64,000 nucleotides of DNA from Pyrodictium sp. (GCA_013540595.1 JABXKE010000002.1:1309996-1373995); one strand, 5' to 3'. Counted from the stretch's first letter, positions 1-9,750 are shown. The notes: generated from the letters alone by a model not told the origin. Program-made: numbers and translations.

Positions 1-1
1 A

Positions 2-127
2 ACCAAAGAGTTTGTCGGAGGACAACTCGTTCACCACAGAACACTTGTCCATAATACTCTCAGACTAATTATGAAGAATAAAAATGATACTATGCATAGG
101 CCAAGACCTAGTAGAGGTGAGCTATGA
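2..127 (+). CDS. Possible C-terminal end of a gene entering from the left edge
   Basis: An open frame of 41 codons enters the window and stops with TGA, overlapping the stop of the convergent P-loop gene by a few bases. The visible part is basic and histidine-rich, but it is too short to place in a family. It could be the tail of a real gene or a chance open frame. The sequence left of the window would decide. Confidence 0.25.
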   Translation, partial: TKEFVGGQLVHHRTLVHNTLRLIMKNKNDTMHRPRPSRGEL

Positions 128-1018
128 GGTCTCAACAACCTTGAGAATGTAGTCAGCTATGTCTTCAATGTCGTGCCCGGAGGCATAGTCTGTATCAACA
201 TAGTCTAACTCGAATATTTTTAATGGTTTAACTAATGATAGCACTTCGCCGCTCCTAGCACTTGTGGGCCTCAACGATGAAACCACTTCAACGGCCTTAG
301 CTACGTCAGAGCTGTCATATACTATAACTCTACCAGGTGACACTGCAAGGAAAAGCCTCGACCTTAAGGCAAGAGGTATAGGTATGACGGCGTCGTTAAA
401 TGACTCTATCACAAATAGCTCCATTTTCTTAGCCATTATCCTAGCACAATAGTCTGCTTCAGAAACGAGCTGTGGGCTCGTGAGAACCTCATCGAAGACT
501 TTTGACTCGACATCAACGACTTTATTGCCTTTAGACTTTATACTATTGTAGAGTTCTCTTACAACTCTAGCTAGTGTTGGTGGCGTATCATATAGCTTTT
601 CTAGACTGAAGACATGTACATAGGTCATCGAGCCGTTTTCTAAGCACTTGGTATACCTTAGGGCGACAGCTTGGTTCAGTAAGCTTTCGTGGCGTGTAAC
701 GAATTCACGTATCCTACTGGTGTACTTGGCCGAGTCGCGTGGGACTAGGAGCGTATCCATGAACTGTAGGGCCTCTGGTTTAGCCTCATTAAGCGCCTCG
801 GCGATTCGTATAGCATCACCGCCAACAAGTACACCATTTTCTATGGAGTAGCGTAGACTGAATTCTTGCCCCCAAATGTTATGGGAGCCTATAGGTTTTG
901 AAGCATAGATGTTGACACCTGCTTCTCGCAAGTAGCGTAAGAGACGTACTGTGAGACGAGTCTTTCCACTATCAAACGGTAATAGTCCAATAATAGTTAC
1001 GATACGTGCTGCTGGCAT
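122..1018 (-). CDS. Predicted P-loop ATPase/GTPase (COG4028-like)
   Basis: The 298-residue protein starts with a hydrophobic strand followed by a Walker A motif, GLLPFDSGKT, at about residues 11-20. The layout matches a small archaeal group of predicted P-loop ATPases/GTPases related to nucleotide kinase and dethiobiotin synthetase folds. The substrate is unknown. It lies 127 bases downstream of pyrD on the same strand, so it may be read through from the pyr operon, but nothing in it points to pyrimidine chemistry. The ATG start fits the family because Walker A lies close to the N-terminus. The P-loop is seen directly; the family name comes from memory. Confidence 0.65.
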   Translation of the reverse strand: MPAARIVTIIGLLPFDSGKTRLTVRLLRYLREAGVNIYASKPIGSHNIWGQEFSLRYSIENGVLVGGDAIRIAEALNEAKPEALQFMDTLLVPRDSAKYTSRIREFVTRHESLLNQAVALRYTKCLENGSMTYVHVFSLEKLYDTPPTLARVVRELYNSIKSKGNKVVDVESKVFDEVLTSPQLVSEADYCARIMAKKMELFVIESFNDAVIPIPLALRSRLFLAVSPGRVIVYDSSDVAKAVEVVSSLRPTSARSGEVLSLVKPLKIFELDYVDTDYASGHDIEDIADYILKVVETS

Positions 1019-1145
1019 AGGTCAGCCCTACTATAACAATATCTCACATATGCAGAGTTACCTGTTTAGTTCTTTAATGCTAAGCCTCTAGCCTAACCCC
1101 TTAGCGTAGCATAGTGCTAGTGGCTAGTTAGTAGTGATAGCAGTA

Positions 1146-2066
1146 CTATGCTCTCTGGGCAGCACCCACGGCTTCCTCCAGGCTCCTAAAGCCATGGCTT
1201 TTTAGCCATTCTGTTAGACCGTTAAGCACCTCCTTGACAAGTAGTCTCCCTTTAACTGCTAGCATGCTACCAGCTTGTAGGGCTCTCGCTCCTGCTGCGA
1301 TGAACTCGGCTGCTGTCTTCCAGTCTTGTATTCCTCCAACACCTATGATGCAAGGCCTCAACTCTTTGTAAACCTCATAGACAACCCTGACAGCTACTGG
1401 ATGTATTGGTGGCCCAGATAAGCCCCCAATAACATTTGAGAGTACAGGCTTTAGTGTGTAGACATCAATGTATGTAGCCCTAATAGTGTTTATTAATGTT
1501 AGACACCTAGCACCAGCCTCAAGGGCCTTCTCAGAGGACTTTACCACATAATCGCTCAAACCCAGCTTTGCATACACTGGCACCTTTACACTGCTAGTAA
1601 CCGTTCTTACAACATCATACACCATTCTAGGATCGGAGCCTATTTCTAAGCCGTAGCCTTTTGTATGTGGACAACTCAAGTTGAGTTCTATCGCTGAAGC
1701 ACCATGTTCGTCTGCTACTATGGCTACTTCTCTGAATTCCTCTGGTGTTGTGCCACCAACACTAACTATTACTGGGAGCCCTAGCGCTTTACCCACATTA
1801 ATGAGTTCTGGGAGTGCGTCCTTCCCAGGGTTTGCCAGGCCTACAGCGTTGAGAAAGCCTCCTGTAGGGAGTTCTATTATGATTGGTGTCTCGTAACCTC
1901 TTCTTGGCCGAGGAGTAAAGGTCTTAGTTACAGCAGCAGCTAACCCCCACTCCTTGTACCGCCTCATATGGTTCATATCACTGCCCAGTATGCCACTAGC
2001 ATTCATAAGTGGGTGCGAAAGACTAATACCGGGTATCCTCACACTCAAGACGCCTTGTTTGGTCAA
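1146..2066 (-). CDS. pyrD: Dihydroorotate dehydrogenase, class 1B catalytic subunit
   Basis: PyrD oxidises dihydroorotate to orotate with FMN, the fourth step of UMP synthesis. The 306-residue sequence shows NASGILGSD near the N-terminus, FMN-contact segments, and NLSCPHT with the active-site base Cys at about residue 132. A cysteine here marks class 1 enzymes; class 2 has serine. GVGGIQ and the C-terminal phosphate-binding region are present. Because pyrK lies in the same operon, the enzyme should be the NAD-linked 1B heterotetramer. The start is TTG and overlaps the pyrC stop as TTGA, so translation is probably coupled. Confidence 0.95.
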   Translation of the reverse strand: MTKQGVLSVRIPGISLSHPLMNASGILGSDMNHMRRYKEWGLAAAVTKTFTPRPRRGYETPIIIELPTGGFLNAVGLANPGKDALPELINVGKALGLPVIVSVGGTTPEEFREVAIVADEHGASAIELNLSCPHTKGYGLEIGSDPRMVYDVVRTVTSSVKVPVYAKLGLSDYVVKSSEKALEAGARCLTLINTIRATYIDVYTLKPVLSNVIGGLSGPPIHPVAVRVVYEVYKELRPCIIGVGGIQDWKTAAEFIAAGARALQAGSMLAVKGRLLVKEVLNGLTEWLKSHGFRSLEEAVGAAQRA

Positions 2067-3346
2067 TCTATGCCATCACCCGTGAGCCTAGGTTTCATGG
2101 GCGCATAACCGTCTGCATACACGAAAAACCCTCTAACAATAGTTGCTATAGGCTCACCCCTATACTTGAAACCCTCAAATGGGGTATACTTGGCTTTTGA
2201 GAAGAACTTGGATGAGTCGATTACACCCTCTCTCTTTAAGTCTACCACTGTGAAGCTTGCTATGCAACCAGGCTTAAAGCAGCCATACCTAGAGAGGCCA
2301 AGTATTCTTCTAGGATTATAGTTTGTTAGCATAACTGCATCCCACAGACTAAGCAAGCCTCTATTGACAAGAGTGAAGAGGAGCCTTAGTGATACTTCAA
2401 GCCCGGGAAACCCTGGTGGACAATCCTGAAAGCTCTGCTGTTTCTCAGTAATACTGTGTGGAGCATGGTCCGTAGCCCACGCATCCACCATGCCAGATGC
2501 TAGGTGCTTAAGTAGTTTATCTCTCACATTTGGAGATCTCAGTGGTGGATTGACTTTAGCTATACACCCAAGCCTCCTCTCGTAGCTACGGTCTAGTAAG
2601 ACGTAGTGAGGGCATGTGTCAACAGTAAAGCCGTGAGCTTTCGCTTTTAGGAGAAGCCTAGAGCTTGTGACGTGTGTTATGTGAGTCTTTACACTCTTGA
2701 AAACATCTAGGAACTCATTAACACACTTCACCTCGGAGAGTACTGGTCTGCAACGACTTCTCTCACCCTGTTGGCAATTCTCGCTTATGTACTGTGGATG
2801 CTCACAGTGTACTACTAATACCTTCTTGTGGTTACGAAGTATACTTGTCACCTTTTCATCAATAAGCTGGAGGTCCTCTGGGTAGAGCTTTAAGCCTAGG
2901 ACACGCTTCTCTCTTAGCATACCATCTAGTTCCATAAGATTCCTTGTATACCCTATGTACACGCCATAGTCCACGTATGCTTTCTGTCTTAGGGATGCAA
3001 GCTTCTCACTCAAGGCCCGCATGTTGTTTATGCGTGGAGAAGTGTTGGGCATATCAACAACAAATGTTATCCCACCGGCTGCAGCCGCGAGCGTTCCTGT
3101 TTCTTCGTCTTCTTTATAGCTTAGTTTAAGGCCTCTAAGGTGTACATGCATGTCTATTGCTCCTGGTAAGACAACGCGGCTACCCTCGATCCTGGCCACC
3201 TTGCCTTCCTTGCAAGTATAACCCATGCACGCTTTAGCAACCACACCGTCACGAATCACTAGAGAAACCTCAGTAATAGTTGACCCTATTAGTACTCGTC
3301 CCTGGAGAGTATAGTTTTTAGGGTCAACATCAAATCTTATGCTCAA
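2063..3346 (-). CDS. pyrC: Dihydroorotase
   Basis: PyrC cyclises carbamoyl aspartate to dihydroorotate. The amidohydrolase metal motif DMHVHLRG lies at about residues 66-73, followed by the HCEHP and CPHY histidine segments and the catalytic Asp in ATDHAPHS. The open frame extends further upstream, but I place the start at the TTG at 3346. It has GTGGTG about six bases before it, gives a normal 427-residue protein, and overlaps pyrK by only 17 bases. The gene is in the middle of the minus-strand pyr operon. Confidence 0.93.
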   Translation of the reverse strand: MSIRFDVDPKNYTLQGRVLIGSTITEVSLVIRDGVVAKACMGYTCKEGKVARIEGSRVVLPGAIDMHVHLRGLKLSYKEDEETGTLAAAAGGITFVVDMPNTSPRINNMRALSEKLASLRQKAYVDYGVYIGYTRNLMELDGMLREKRVLGLKLYPEDLQLIDEKVTSILRNHKKVLVVHCEHPQYISENCQQGERSRCRPVLSEVKCVNEFLDVFKSVKTHITHVTSSRLLLKAKAHGFTVDTCPHYVLLDRSYERRLGCIAKVNPPLRSPNVRDKLLKHLASGMVDAWATDHAPHSITEKQQSFQDCPPGFPGLEVSLRLLFTLVNRGLLSLWDAVMLTNYNPRRILGLSRYGCFKPGCIASFTVVDLKREGVIDSSKFFSKAKYTPFEGFKYRGEPIATIVRGFFVYADGYAPMKPRLTGDGID

Positions 3347-4112
3347 AGTACGGCACCACACTACTATAGCGGAATGCTGGCCCATCAACACAAAGGAGGA
3401 AAGGCGTTCCACGCACTATACATGACCCACACATTCCTATTCCACATCTCACCTCCTCTTCGAGAAGCACTATAGGGTCTATATTGAGACCCCGCATTCT
3501 CTGAACTAGACTTGCAAGCATTGGTCTAGGGCCAGCAGAAACAACGTCTGACGGTTTGTCCCTTCTTGCCAGCTCATAAGCGAGGTCTACTGCTGTCCCA
3601 CAGAACCCGTATCCACAATCATCTGTCGCGACATGCACCTCCACAGTCCCGGGCAATATCCTCTTGAGAAAGCTATGAACTTTCTCTGCGTCCTGAGAAC
3701 TAGGTGTACCCCATACAAGCACCACTTGCTTGCCAGACTCGACAAGTCTTTGCGAGGCGAATATCATTGGTGCAAGCCCTGTGCCTCCAGCCACTAACAT
3801 GATTTTATCGCCGTTAACCATGCCAGTAAAGCTTCTGCCAAGAGGTACCTTGACGCCTAACCTGCTACCCGGGCTTAACTTGGCGAGTCTCTGTGTGCCC
3901 TTACCAACTACTTTAAAGAAGATTGAAATAGTATTGTTGTTGAGTGCTGCTATACTCATTGGTATCTCTTTAAGTCGGGGAAGCCAAATAACTAGGAACT
4001 GGCCTGGACCTGCCTCAATAACGTCTTCTATTATCCTTATTTCAAGCCAGTAGTATGTCTGTGAGATCCTCTCAGTCCGCTCGACAACCGCGGGTCTCGG
4101 CACTCCTTTCAA
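3330..4112 (-). CDS. pyrK: Dihydroorotate dehydrogenase 1B electron-transfer subunit
   Basis: PyrK carries electrons from the PyrD FMN through FAD and a [2Fe-2S] cluster to NAD+. The 260 residues show an N-terminal ferredoxin-reductase beta barrel, the nucleotide-binding segment AGGTGLAPM at about 108-116, and cluster cysteines at about 223, 228, 231 and 241 in the order C-x4-C-x2-C-x9-C. This matches the PyrK family. The start is TTG; a GTG three codons later is possible. It sits between pyrI (33-base gap) and pyrC (overlap). Confidence 0.93.
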   Translation of the reverse strand: MKGVPRPAVVERTERISQTYYWLEIRIIEDVIEAGPGQFLVIWLPRLKEIPMSIAALNNNTISIFFKVVGKGTQRLAKLSPGSRLGVKVPLGRSFTGMVNGDKIMLVAGGTGLAPMIFASQRLVESGKQVVLVWGTPSSQDAEKVHSFLKRILPGTVEVHVATDDCGYGFCGTAVDLAYELARRDKPSDVVSAGPRPMLASLVQRMRGLNIDPIVLLEEEVRCGIGMCGSCIVRGTPFLLCVDGPAFRYSSVVPYFEHKI

Positions 4113-4144
4113 CTTCTACACGCCCGCGACAAAGGCTCTTCGCG

Positions 4145-4624
4145 CTATGCTGTGAGTAATTTCTCTATCTCGTCTTCTCTGATTATTGTGCCACAATATA
4201 CGCATTGTAGGACCAATGGTGACTTTGAAGTTACTTTAAATCTCGGGGTCACAGGTTCTCTAGGCCTATTCGTTATACATGTAGGGTTCGGACACCTCAG
4301 TATGCCCACAATGTTTTCTGGAACTTCTACACGAAGCTTCTTGTGGACAACATAGTTCCGTATAATGTTTATAGTCGCTGTGGGGGCTACAAGAGCTATA
4401 GCATTAACCTCCTTACTTGAGAGTTCTCGATTCTCAATCTTTATTATATCCTTACGCCCAAGCTTCCTACTCTCAACATTCATTAAGACAGCTGTTCTCA
4501 GTCCTTCTTTACCAGTTATGCTGAGTATCCTTAACACTGTCAGCGCTTTACCTGCAGGTATATGGTCTATTACAGTACCATCCCTAATCTTAGAGACAGT
4601 TAGGGAGGCCCTCTCTGGACTCAT
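4145..4624 (-). CDS. pyrI: Aspartate carbamoyltransferase regulatory subunit
   Basis: PyrI binds nucleotide effectors and holds the PyrB trimers in a dodecamer. The 159-residue length is usual. The N-terminal allosteric domain is followed by a zinc domain with four cysteines at about 111, 116, 141 and 144 (CPNPTC and CVYC). The gene overlaps the end of pyrB as ATGA, typical of coupled translation of two subunits of one complex. Its presence indicates feedback control of pyrimidine synthesis. Confidence 0.95.
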   Translation of the reverse strand: MSPERASLTVSKIRDGTVIDHIPAGKALTVLRILSITGKEGLRTAVLMNVESRKLGRKDIIKIENRELSSKEVNAIALVAPTATINIIRNYVVHKKLRVEVPENIVGILRCPNPTCITNRPREPVTPRFKVTSKSPLVLQCVYCGTIIREDEIEKLLTA

Positions 4625-5559
4625 GGCTTAACCCCCACTATGAGAGAGAGTAGGGCCATACGTACAGGGACACCAAAACGTGCTTGTGTGAAGTATGCAG
4701 CATGCCTTGTTGAGTCAACTTCTGGATCTATCTCATCGACACGTGGAAGGGGATGAAGGATCTTCATGTGGTCTTTAGCTTTTTCAAGTAGCTTCAACGT
4801 TATACGGTATGACCCTTTTACTCTCTCGTACTCTAGTGGGTCTGGAAACCTTTCCTTCTGGACTCGCGTCACGTACATCACATCAATCTCACTTATGACC
4901 TCTTCAACGCTTCTCTTCTCCTCGTACTTCACACCCTTCTCTTCGAGAACCCTTACAACTTCAGGACGTGCTCGTAGCAGTGGAGGCGATACAAGGTAGA
5001 CTTTCTCTGGCTCAAACAGTGTTAAACCGTATATAAACGATGAAGCTGCACGTCCATAGCGTAGGTCTCCGACAACTGCGTACACCAGTCCATCCACTCT
5101 GTTGAATAGTTTCCAGATAGTGAACAAGTCCAGCATAGCCTGTGTTGGATGATGCTGTTTTCCGTCACCCGCATTTATGACTGGATGCTCTGCTATCTCA
5201 GCAGCGTAAAGGGCTGCACCCTCATTCTTGTGCCTCACAACTATTAGGTCTGCATAACCGTCAAGCATTCTTATTGTGTCAGCAAAAGTCTCACCCTTTG
5301 CTAGGCTTGTACCTTCCTCTGACGTGAACCCTATGACTTTTGCTCCTAGGAGCTTTGCCGCTGTCTCAAAGCTTAATCTAGTCCTTGTCGAGGGCTCGAA
5401 GAATGCTAGGGCTACAACATAGTCTTCTAGTAGCTTATAGCTACGCTTGTTTGAGAGAAAGTAGTCTGCCAACCCAAAAAGTTCCTCGAGGTCTTCACGC
5501 GTAAAGTCGAGGATTGAGATTACATCTCTACCCCTAAAACCCACGCGCTGCCCTGGCAT
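4621..5559 (-). CDS. pyrB: Aspartate carbamoyltransferase catalytic subunit
   Basis: PyrB joins carbamoyl phosphate and aspartate, the committed step. The 312-residue protein has the carbamoyl-phosphate motif [15 protein letters not shown] at about residues 52-66, the HPTQAMLDL segment, and the aspartate-site HPLPRVDEI near the C-terminus. No carAB gene for carbamoyl phosphate is seen in the window. The gene follows pyrE by 33 bases and overlaps pyrI by four. Confidence 0.96.
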   Translation of the reverse strand: MPGQRVGFRGRDVISILDFTREDLEELFGLADYFLSNKRSYKLLEDYVVALAFFEPSTRTRLSFETAAKLLGAKVIGFTSEEGTSLAKGETFADTIRMLDGYADLIVVRHKNEGAALYAAEIAEHPVINAGDGKQHHPTQAMLDLFTIWKLFNRVDGLVYAVVGDLRYGRAASSFIYGLTLFEPEKVYLVSPPLLRARPEVVRVLEEKGVKYEEKRSVEEVISEIDVMYVTRVQKERFPDPLEYERVKGSYRITLKLLEKAKDHMKILHPLPRVDEIDPEVDSTRHAAYFTQARFGVPVRMALLSLIVGVKP

Positions 5560-5592
5560 GATGTGGGTGTTGCCGCGAGTGGTATTTATTAT

Positions 5593-6192
5593 CTACGCAG
5601 ACGTGGAGCGTATGTACTCTAGTATCCTCCTAGCATCATTATCGCTGAAGAGTCCTTTCTTAGTAGCAATATCTACTAGCTCACTTACGGTCAGCAAGGC
5701 ATAGAACTTAACACCCAAGCCTTCAATACGCTTCCTAGCCCCCTGCTCACGGTCAACAACAACAGTAGCAGCTACAGGCTTAGCACCATACTCTCTCAAT
5801 GCTTCAATAGCTGATGAGAGGCTCCCACCTGTTGTCGCCACATCGTCAACAACAACCACGGTCTTGCCTTCCAAGTTGCCCTCAACAAGCGATCCTGTAC
5901 CATGTTGCTTCTTTGCTGGCCTGACATAGCCTAGAGGCTTACCAGAGAGACAAGCCATGTATGCGGCTAGGGGAACCCCGGCCGTGGCGACGCCAGCCAG
6001 CGCATCATACTCTATGTCAACTACTTGTAGAAGCAGGTTGGCCACCATGCGTGCTGTCTGCGGGTAAGAGTATAGTCGTCTGAGATCTATGTAGAAGGGG
6101 CTTTTAAGGCCAGAAGTTAGCTTGAATAAGCCAACCTTGAACATGCCCTCTCTCACTATTACCTCAACAATCTCTGCTACCTCTAACCGCAT
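5593..6192 (-). CDS. pyrE: Orotate phosphoribosyltransferase
   Basis: PyrE transfers ribose 5-phosphate from PRPP to orotate to give OMP. The 199-residue sequence has the PRPP-binding motif VVVVDDVATTGGS at about residues 110-122 and the KKQHG flexible-loop region, both diagnostic for the family. It overlaps the end of pyrF by 10 bases, so the last two enzymes of the pathway are the first two genes of the operon. Confidence 0.95.
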   Translation of the reverse strand: MRLEVAEIVEVIVREGMFKVGLFKLTSGLKSPFYIDLRRLYSYPQTARMVANLLLQVVDIEYDALAGVATAGVPLAAYMACLSGKPLGYVRPAKKQHGTGSLVEGNLEGKTVVVVDDVATTGGSLSSAIEALREYGAKPVAATVVVDREQGARKRIEGLGVKFYALLTVSELVDIATKKGLFSDNDARRILEYIRSTSA

Positions 6193-6863
6193 AGCCTCAT
6201 CCTCTCCTTCTGCATCTCAAGCACTTCAATAGCTTTCTGGTAAGGATCCTCCGAGAGTGTTATGAGCCTCCCAACTATCTCATAGTCTGCTCCCGCACAT
6301 AGAGCTTCTCCAGGCTTTGCACCCTGCGCCCCGACGCCTGGAGAGAGTATCCTAGTATCTTCTCCAAGACGCCTACGCGCCATTCTTATAAGAGCAGTAT
6401 TTGTTGCTGGGAGTACTACACCCCAAGGCGCTACTTTCAAGGCTACTTCTAGTAGACCATCATAATTCCTCCACATGACTTCACTTGCACCCCTATGACT
6501 CATCGCGACAACTAATATGAGTTTCACGCCGAGATCGTCACACGTCTTCTTCAAATACTCTAAAGCGTCTCTATACCCCACAAACGCATGAGCTATTACA
6601 GCATCAACACCCGCACCCGCCAAGAGCTTGGCTGAAATAGACATTACATACCCTATATCAGCCAGTTTAAGGTCAGCAATAAGCATAGCATCCCCTAGCC
6701 TCTCCGACAGCCTCTCGACACCCCTCATGCCCGCAGAGAGGATGAAGGGTAACCCTATCTTGAAGCCTTGCACAGTTCCACGAAGGGAGTCAATGATCTC
6801 GAGGGACCATGTTAAGGGATCACTTAGCTCAGCAGGCGGATCAAGCGCCACAATCAGAGTCAA
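6183..6863 (-). CDS. pyrF: Orotidine 5'-phosphate decarboxylase
   Basis: PyrF decarboxylates OMP to UMP. The 226-residue TIM barrel begins MTLIVALDPP. It carries the catalytic DLKLADIG motif (Asp-x-Lys-x-x-Asp) at about residues 64-71 and the phosphate-loop region SPGVGAQG. The start is TTG with a GGAGGG Shine-Dalgarno site about six bases upstream. It is the first gene of the pyr operon, 43 bases downstream of a TATA box. Confidence 0.95.
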   Translation of the reverse strand: MTLIVALDPPAELSDPLTWSLEIIDSLRGTVQGFKIGLPFILSAGMRGVERLSERLGDAMLIADLKLADIGYVMSISAKLLAGAGVDAVIAHAFVGYRDALEYLKKTCDDLGVKLILVVAMSHRGASEVMWRNYDGLLEVALKVAPWGVVLPATNTALIRMARRRLGEDTRILSPGVGAQGAKPGEALCAGADYEIVGRLITLSEDPYQKAIEVLEMQKERMRLCG

Positions 6864-6905
6864 CGCTAACCCTCCACTACTTGTTGTTGTAACCCTCCTA
6901 AGAGA

Positions 6906-6917
6906 CTAAATATAATG
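6906..6917 (-). promoter_or_regulatory. TATA box for the pyr operon
   Basis: Read on the minus strand, this AT-rich octamer-like element (CATTATATTTAG) lies about 45 bases before the pyrF TTG start. Transcription would start near 6885, leaving a short leader that contains the GGAGGG ribosome site. The pyrF-nadA gap also holds GC-rich inverted segments (GGCCTGGCCAG and CTGGCATGAGGCCAG) between 6945 and 6995 that could bind a regulator of either direction. Confidence 0.5.
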
Positions 6918-7032
6918 CTGAGAGTCTAGGGCTCGCCCCTAGGCCTGGCCAGTAATCAGGCTTAACACCTGCTGTGGTCTGGCATGAGGCCAGGTACTTA
7001 ATCCTCCGTGCACTACAAGGTTTTCTGGGTGC

Positions 7033-7983
7033 ATGATAGTGGAGACTACAAAGGAGTTCCTTGACAAGCTAGAACAGCTACGGCGGCGACGAAGAGCTGT
7101 TATTCTCGCTCACAACTACATAATCCCTGAGATCCAGGATATTGCTGACTTTGTTGGTGACAGCCTCGAGCTAGCCATTAAGGCTGCTGAAGCTGAGGCT
7201 GACGTCATTGTTCTTGTCGGAGTAAACTTCATGGCTGAAGTAGCTAAGCTCCTCAACCCCGACAGAATAGTGTTACACCCCGAGCCCCAAGCCGGGTGTC
7301 CTCTTGCGAGCTTTGTTACTCCACGAATGCTGAGGAGCGCCAAACAAGAGTACCGTGCGCCCGTGCTACTCTACGTTAACTCTTACGCAGCCACAAAAGC
7401 AGAGGCAGACTATGTTGTCACAAGTGCATCGGCTCTACAAGCAGCCAAGAAGCTTAGTAGAGAGTACGACAGGATAATCTTCTCTCCCGATAGGAACCTA
7501 GCAGACTGGATACAAGAACAAGTACCCCATCTCGAAGTCGTGCCCATACCGCGGCATGGCCACTGCCCTGTGCACGAGTTCCTAGTAAGCAAATACTATG
7601 TCATGAGGGCGCGTGAGGAACACCCTAACGCCAAGGTACTGGTACACCCCGAGGCGCCACGTGACGCGAGAAGAATAGCTGACTACGTAGGCAGCACGAG
7701 CCAGATGGTACGCTACATAGGCAAAACAGACCCTAGAGGAGAGTACGTGCTTGGCACAGAGGAGGGGCTCGCATATAGAGCCAAGAAGCTGTATCCAGAA
7801 GCAAAAGTATACCCTGTCACTCCACGGGCTGTCTGCATAAACATGAAGAAGCTTACTCTAGATAAACTAGTCTGGAGCCTTGAAACCTTAAAGCCCCAAG
7901 TAAGGATACCCAGCGAGATAGCTAAGAAGGCTAGAGAAGCTGTTGAACGTGGCCTAGAGCTAGTAGGCAAGAAACCAAAGTAG
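7033..7983 (+). CDS. nadA: Quinolinate synthase
   Basis: NadA condenses iminoaspartate with dihydroxyacetone phosphate to quinolinate, using an oxygen-sensitive [4Fe-4S] cluster. The 316-residue protein has the three expected ligand cysteines at about 89 (AGCPLASF), 178 (GHGHCPVHEF region) and 268 (PRAVCIN), spaced about 90 residues apart as in archaeal NadA. It opens the nadA-nadC-nadX cluster, divergent from the pyr operon. The ATG start follows a possible TATA-like stretch (ACTTAATCC near 6992), giving a short leader. Confidence 0.95.
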   Translation: MIVETTKEFLDKLEQLRRRRRAVILAHNYIIPEIQDIADFVGDSLELAIKAAEAEADVIVLVGVNFMAEVAKLLNPDRIVLHPEPQAGCPLASFVTPRMLRSAKQEYRAPVLLYVNSYAATKAEADYVVTSASALQAAKKLSREYDRIIFSPDRNLADWIQEQVPHLEVVPIPRHGHCPVHEFLVSKYYVMRAREEHPNAKVLVHPEAPRDARRIADYVGSTSQMVRYIGKTDPRGEYVLGTEEGLAYRAKKLYPEAKVYPVTPRAVCINMKKLTLDKLVWSLETLKPQVRIPSEIAKKAREAVERGLELVGKKPK

Positions 7984-8034
7984 CATCAGCCCCATACACT
8001 CTCCCGAACAGAACATCCCACATGGCTGGAAGGT

Positions 8035-8922
8035 ATGGAGGAGAAGAGTAGCCTCTGGGAGCGCATACTGGCTAACAAGATTCTCGAATGGCTACAAGAG
8101 GATGCACCCTACATTGATGCTACAACTGACAGCCTAGGCCTTAGCGGCACATGCGCCGAGCTCATAGTACGGGCCAAGTCGCCTGGCATCGCATCATGCA
8201 CTACGGAGGTCGCTGAAGCCCTTAGGGCACTAGGCTTCAGAGTAGTGTACGTGTTAGAGAGTGGGGAGAGCTTCGACGAGAACAACATTATTATGCGAAT
8301 ACAAGGCAAAGCCAAGGGCTTATTATTGTTGGAGAGAACACTACTCGACATACTCATGTACGCTTCTGGCATAGCAACACGTGTAAAGCAAATGGTTGAA
8401 CAGGCTAGGAGAGTTAATCCCAGAGTAAGAGTGGCCGCGACAAGGAAGACTGTGCCAGGCTTCCGGCTATGCTCAAAACTAGCATTCAAGCATGGTGGAG
8501 GAGACACGCATAGGTGGGGCCTTAGTGACGGGTTGATAGTTAAGGATAGCCATATAGAGCTCTTGGGGAGCCTAGAAGAAGCCGTTAAGAAGGCAGCACA
8601 AAACAAGAGCTTCATGCACAAGCTCGAAGTCGAGGTGACAAGACCCGAAGACGCTGTTAAGGCAGCCCTCCTCGGCGCAGACATAGTAATGCTTGACAAT
8701 ATGAGTCCACAAGAAGTTAGGGAGGCACTGAGGCTCCTCGAGGAAAAGGGGCTACGCAGTAGAGTCATAGTAGAGGCTAGCGGAGGTATAACACCTGAAA
8801 ACATAGAGGAGTACGCGGCAACAGGAGTAGACGTGATCAGTACAAGCTACCCATTCATTAACCCGGAACGAGTAGACTTATCAGCGGAGATGAGGCGTGT
8901 CAACTGCCAAGAACAAGCCTAG
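8035..8922 (+). CDS. nadC: Nicotinate-nucleotide pyrophosphorylase (carboxylating)
   Basis: NadC converts quinolinate and PRPP to nicotinate mononucleotide. The 295 residues show ATRKTVPGFR at about residues 138-147, then KHGGGDTHRWGLSDG with the substrate-binding His and Arg, the VKDSHI segment, and EASGGI in the phosphate-binding region. It lies 51 bases after nadA, and its last 26 bases overlap the start of nadX. Confidence 0.95.
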   Translation: MEEKSSLWERILANKILEWLQEDAPYIDATTDSLGLSGTCAELIVRAKSPGIASCTTEVAEALRALGFRVVYVLESGESFDENNIIMRIQGKAKGLLLLERTLLDILMYASGIATRVKQMVEQARRVNPRVRVAATRKTVPGFRLCSKLAFKHGGGDTHRWGLSDGLIVKDSHIELLGSLEEAVKKAAQNKSFMHKLEVEVTRPEDAVKAALLGADIVMLDNMSPQEVREALRLLEEKGLRSRVIVEASGGITPENIEEYAATGVDVISTSYPFINPERVDLSAEMRRVNCQEQA

Positions 8923-9697
8923 GCTTGGAGTAATAGGCTGTGGAGCCATAGCCCAAGAAATAGTTAGAGCTGTACGAGAAGGAGTAGTGAACGCAAATAT
9001 AATCGTGATGATGGACATCTACCCAGAGAAGTGCCAGAAGCTAGCAGAGATGCTTACAGAGAAACCTAGTATAGTGACGAGCATTGATGACTTCCTACAA
9101 GCAGACATAGACTACGCCATAGAGGCGGCAAGCCAGCAAGCAGTCCGAGAGTACGGAGAGAAAATACTCTCCAAAGGCGTAAGCCTCGTAGTTCTAAGCG
9201 TTGGAGCCCTACTCGACCCGGACACCCGCCACAAACTCGAAAAGGCTGCAGAGGAGAGTGGCGCAAGGATATACGCACCAACAGGGGCCATAGCAGGCCT
9301 CGACGCAGTAAGAGCAGCAAGAATAGCAGGCATAGAAACAGTAAAACTCAGAACCATTAAGCCCGCTAAGAGCCTCGGTGTAAACGTTGATAAGCCAACA
9401 AAACTATACGAAGGCCCCGCACACGAGGCCGTGAAGCTGTACCCCTTCAACATAAACGTAGCAGCAGCACTAAGCCTAGCCGCAGGCAAGGAAGCCCAAG
9501 TAGAGATCATAGCAGACCCCAACGCCACAAGAAACACACACATAATAATAGTAGAGTCGCCAGCGACACGCATAGAGATAAAAGTAGAAAACACACCAAG
9601 CAAAACAAACCCAAAGACAAGCTGGCTAGCAGCACTCTCAGCAATAGAGCTACTCAGAAGGATAACAAGCACAGACCCCCTACTCGTTGGCAGCTAA
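8897..9697 (+). CDS. nadX: L-aspartate dehydrogenase
   Basis: NadX oxidises aspartate to iminoaspartate with NAD(P), the anaerobic alternative to aspartate oxidase NadB. The 266-residue protein begins with a Rossmann motif, LGVIGCGAIAQEI, at about residues 10-22. It has GALLD and PTGAIAG segments and an N-terminal DIYPEK after beta-2, as in archaeal aspartate dehydrogenases. The start is GTG inside nadC. With nadA and nadC next to it, the route from aspartate to nicotinate mononucleotide is complete. Confidence 0.92.
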   Translation: MSTAKNKPRLGVIGCGAIAQEIVRAVREGVVNANIIVMMDIYPEKCQKLAEMLTEKPSIVTSIDDFLQADIDYAIEAASQQAVREYGEKILSKGVSLVVLSVGALLDPDTRHKLEKAAEESGARIYAPTGAIAGLDAVRAARIAGIETVKLRTIKPAKSLGVNVDKPTKLYEGPAHEAVKLYPFNINVAAALSLAAGKEAQVEIIADPNATRNTHIIIVESPATRIEIKVENTPSKTNPKTSWLAALSAIELLRRITSTDPLLVGS

Positions 9698-9750
9698 CAT
9701 GCCTAGCTGCTAGGAACAGAAAACACGGTCAACCATTTTAGGAGGCATCC

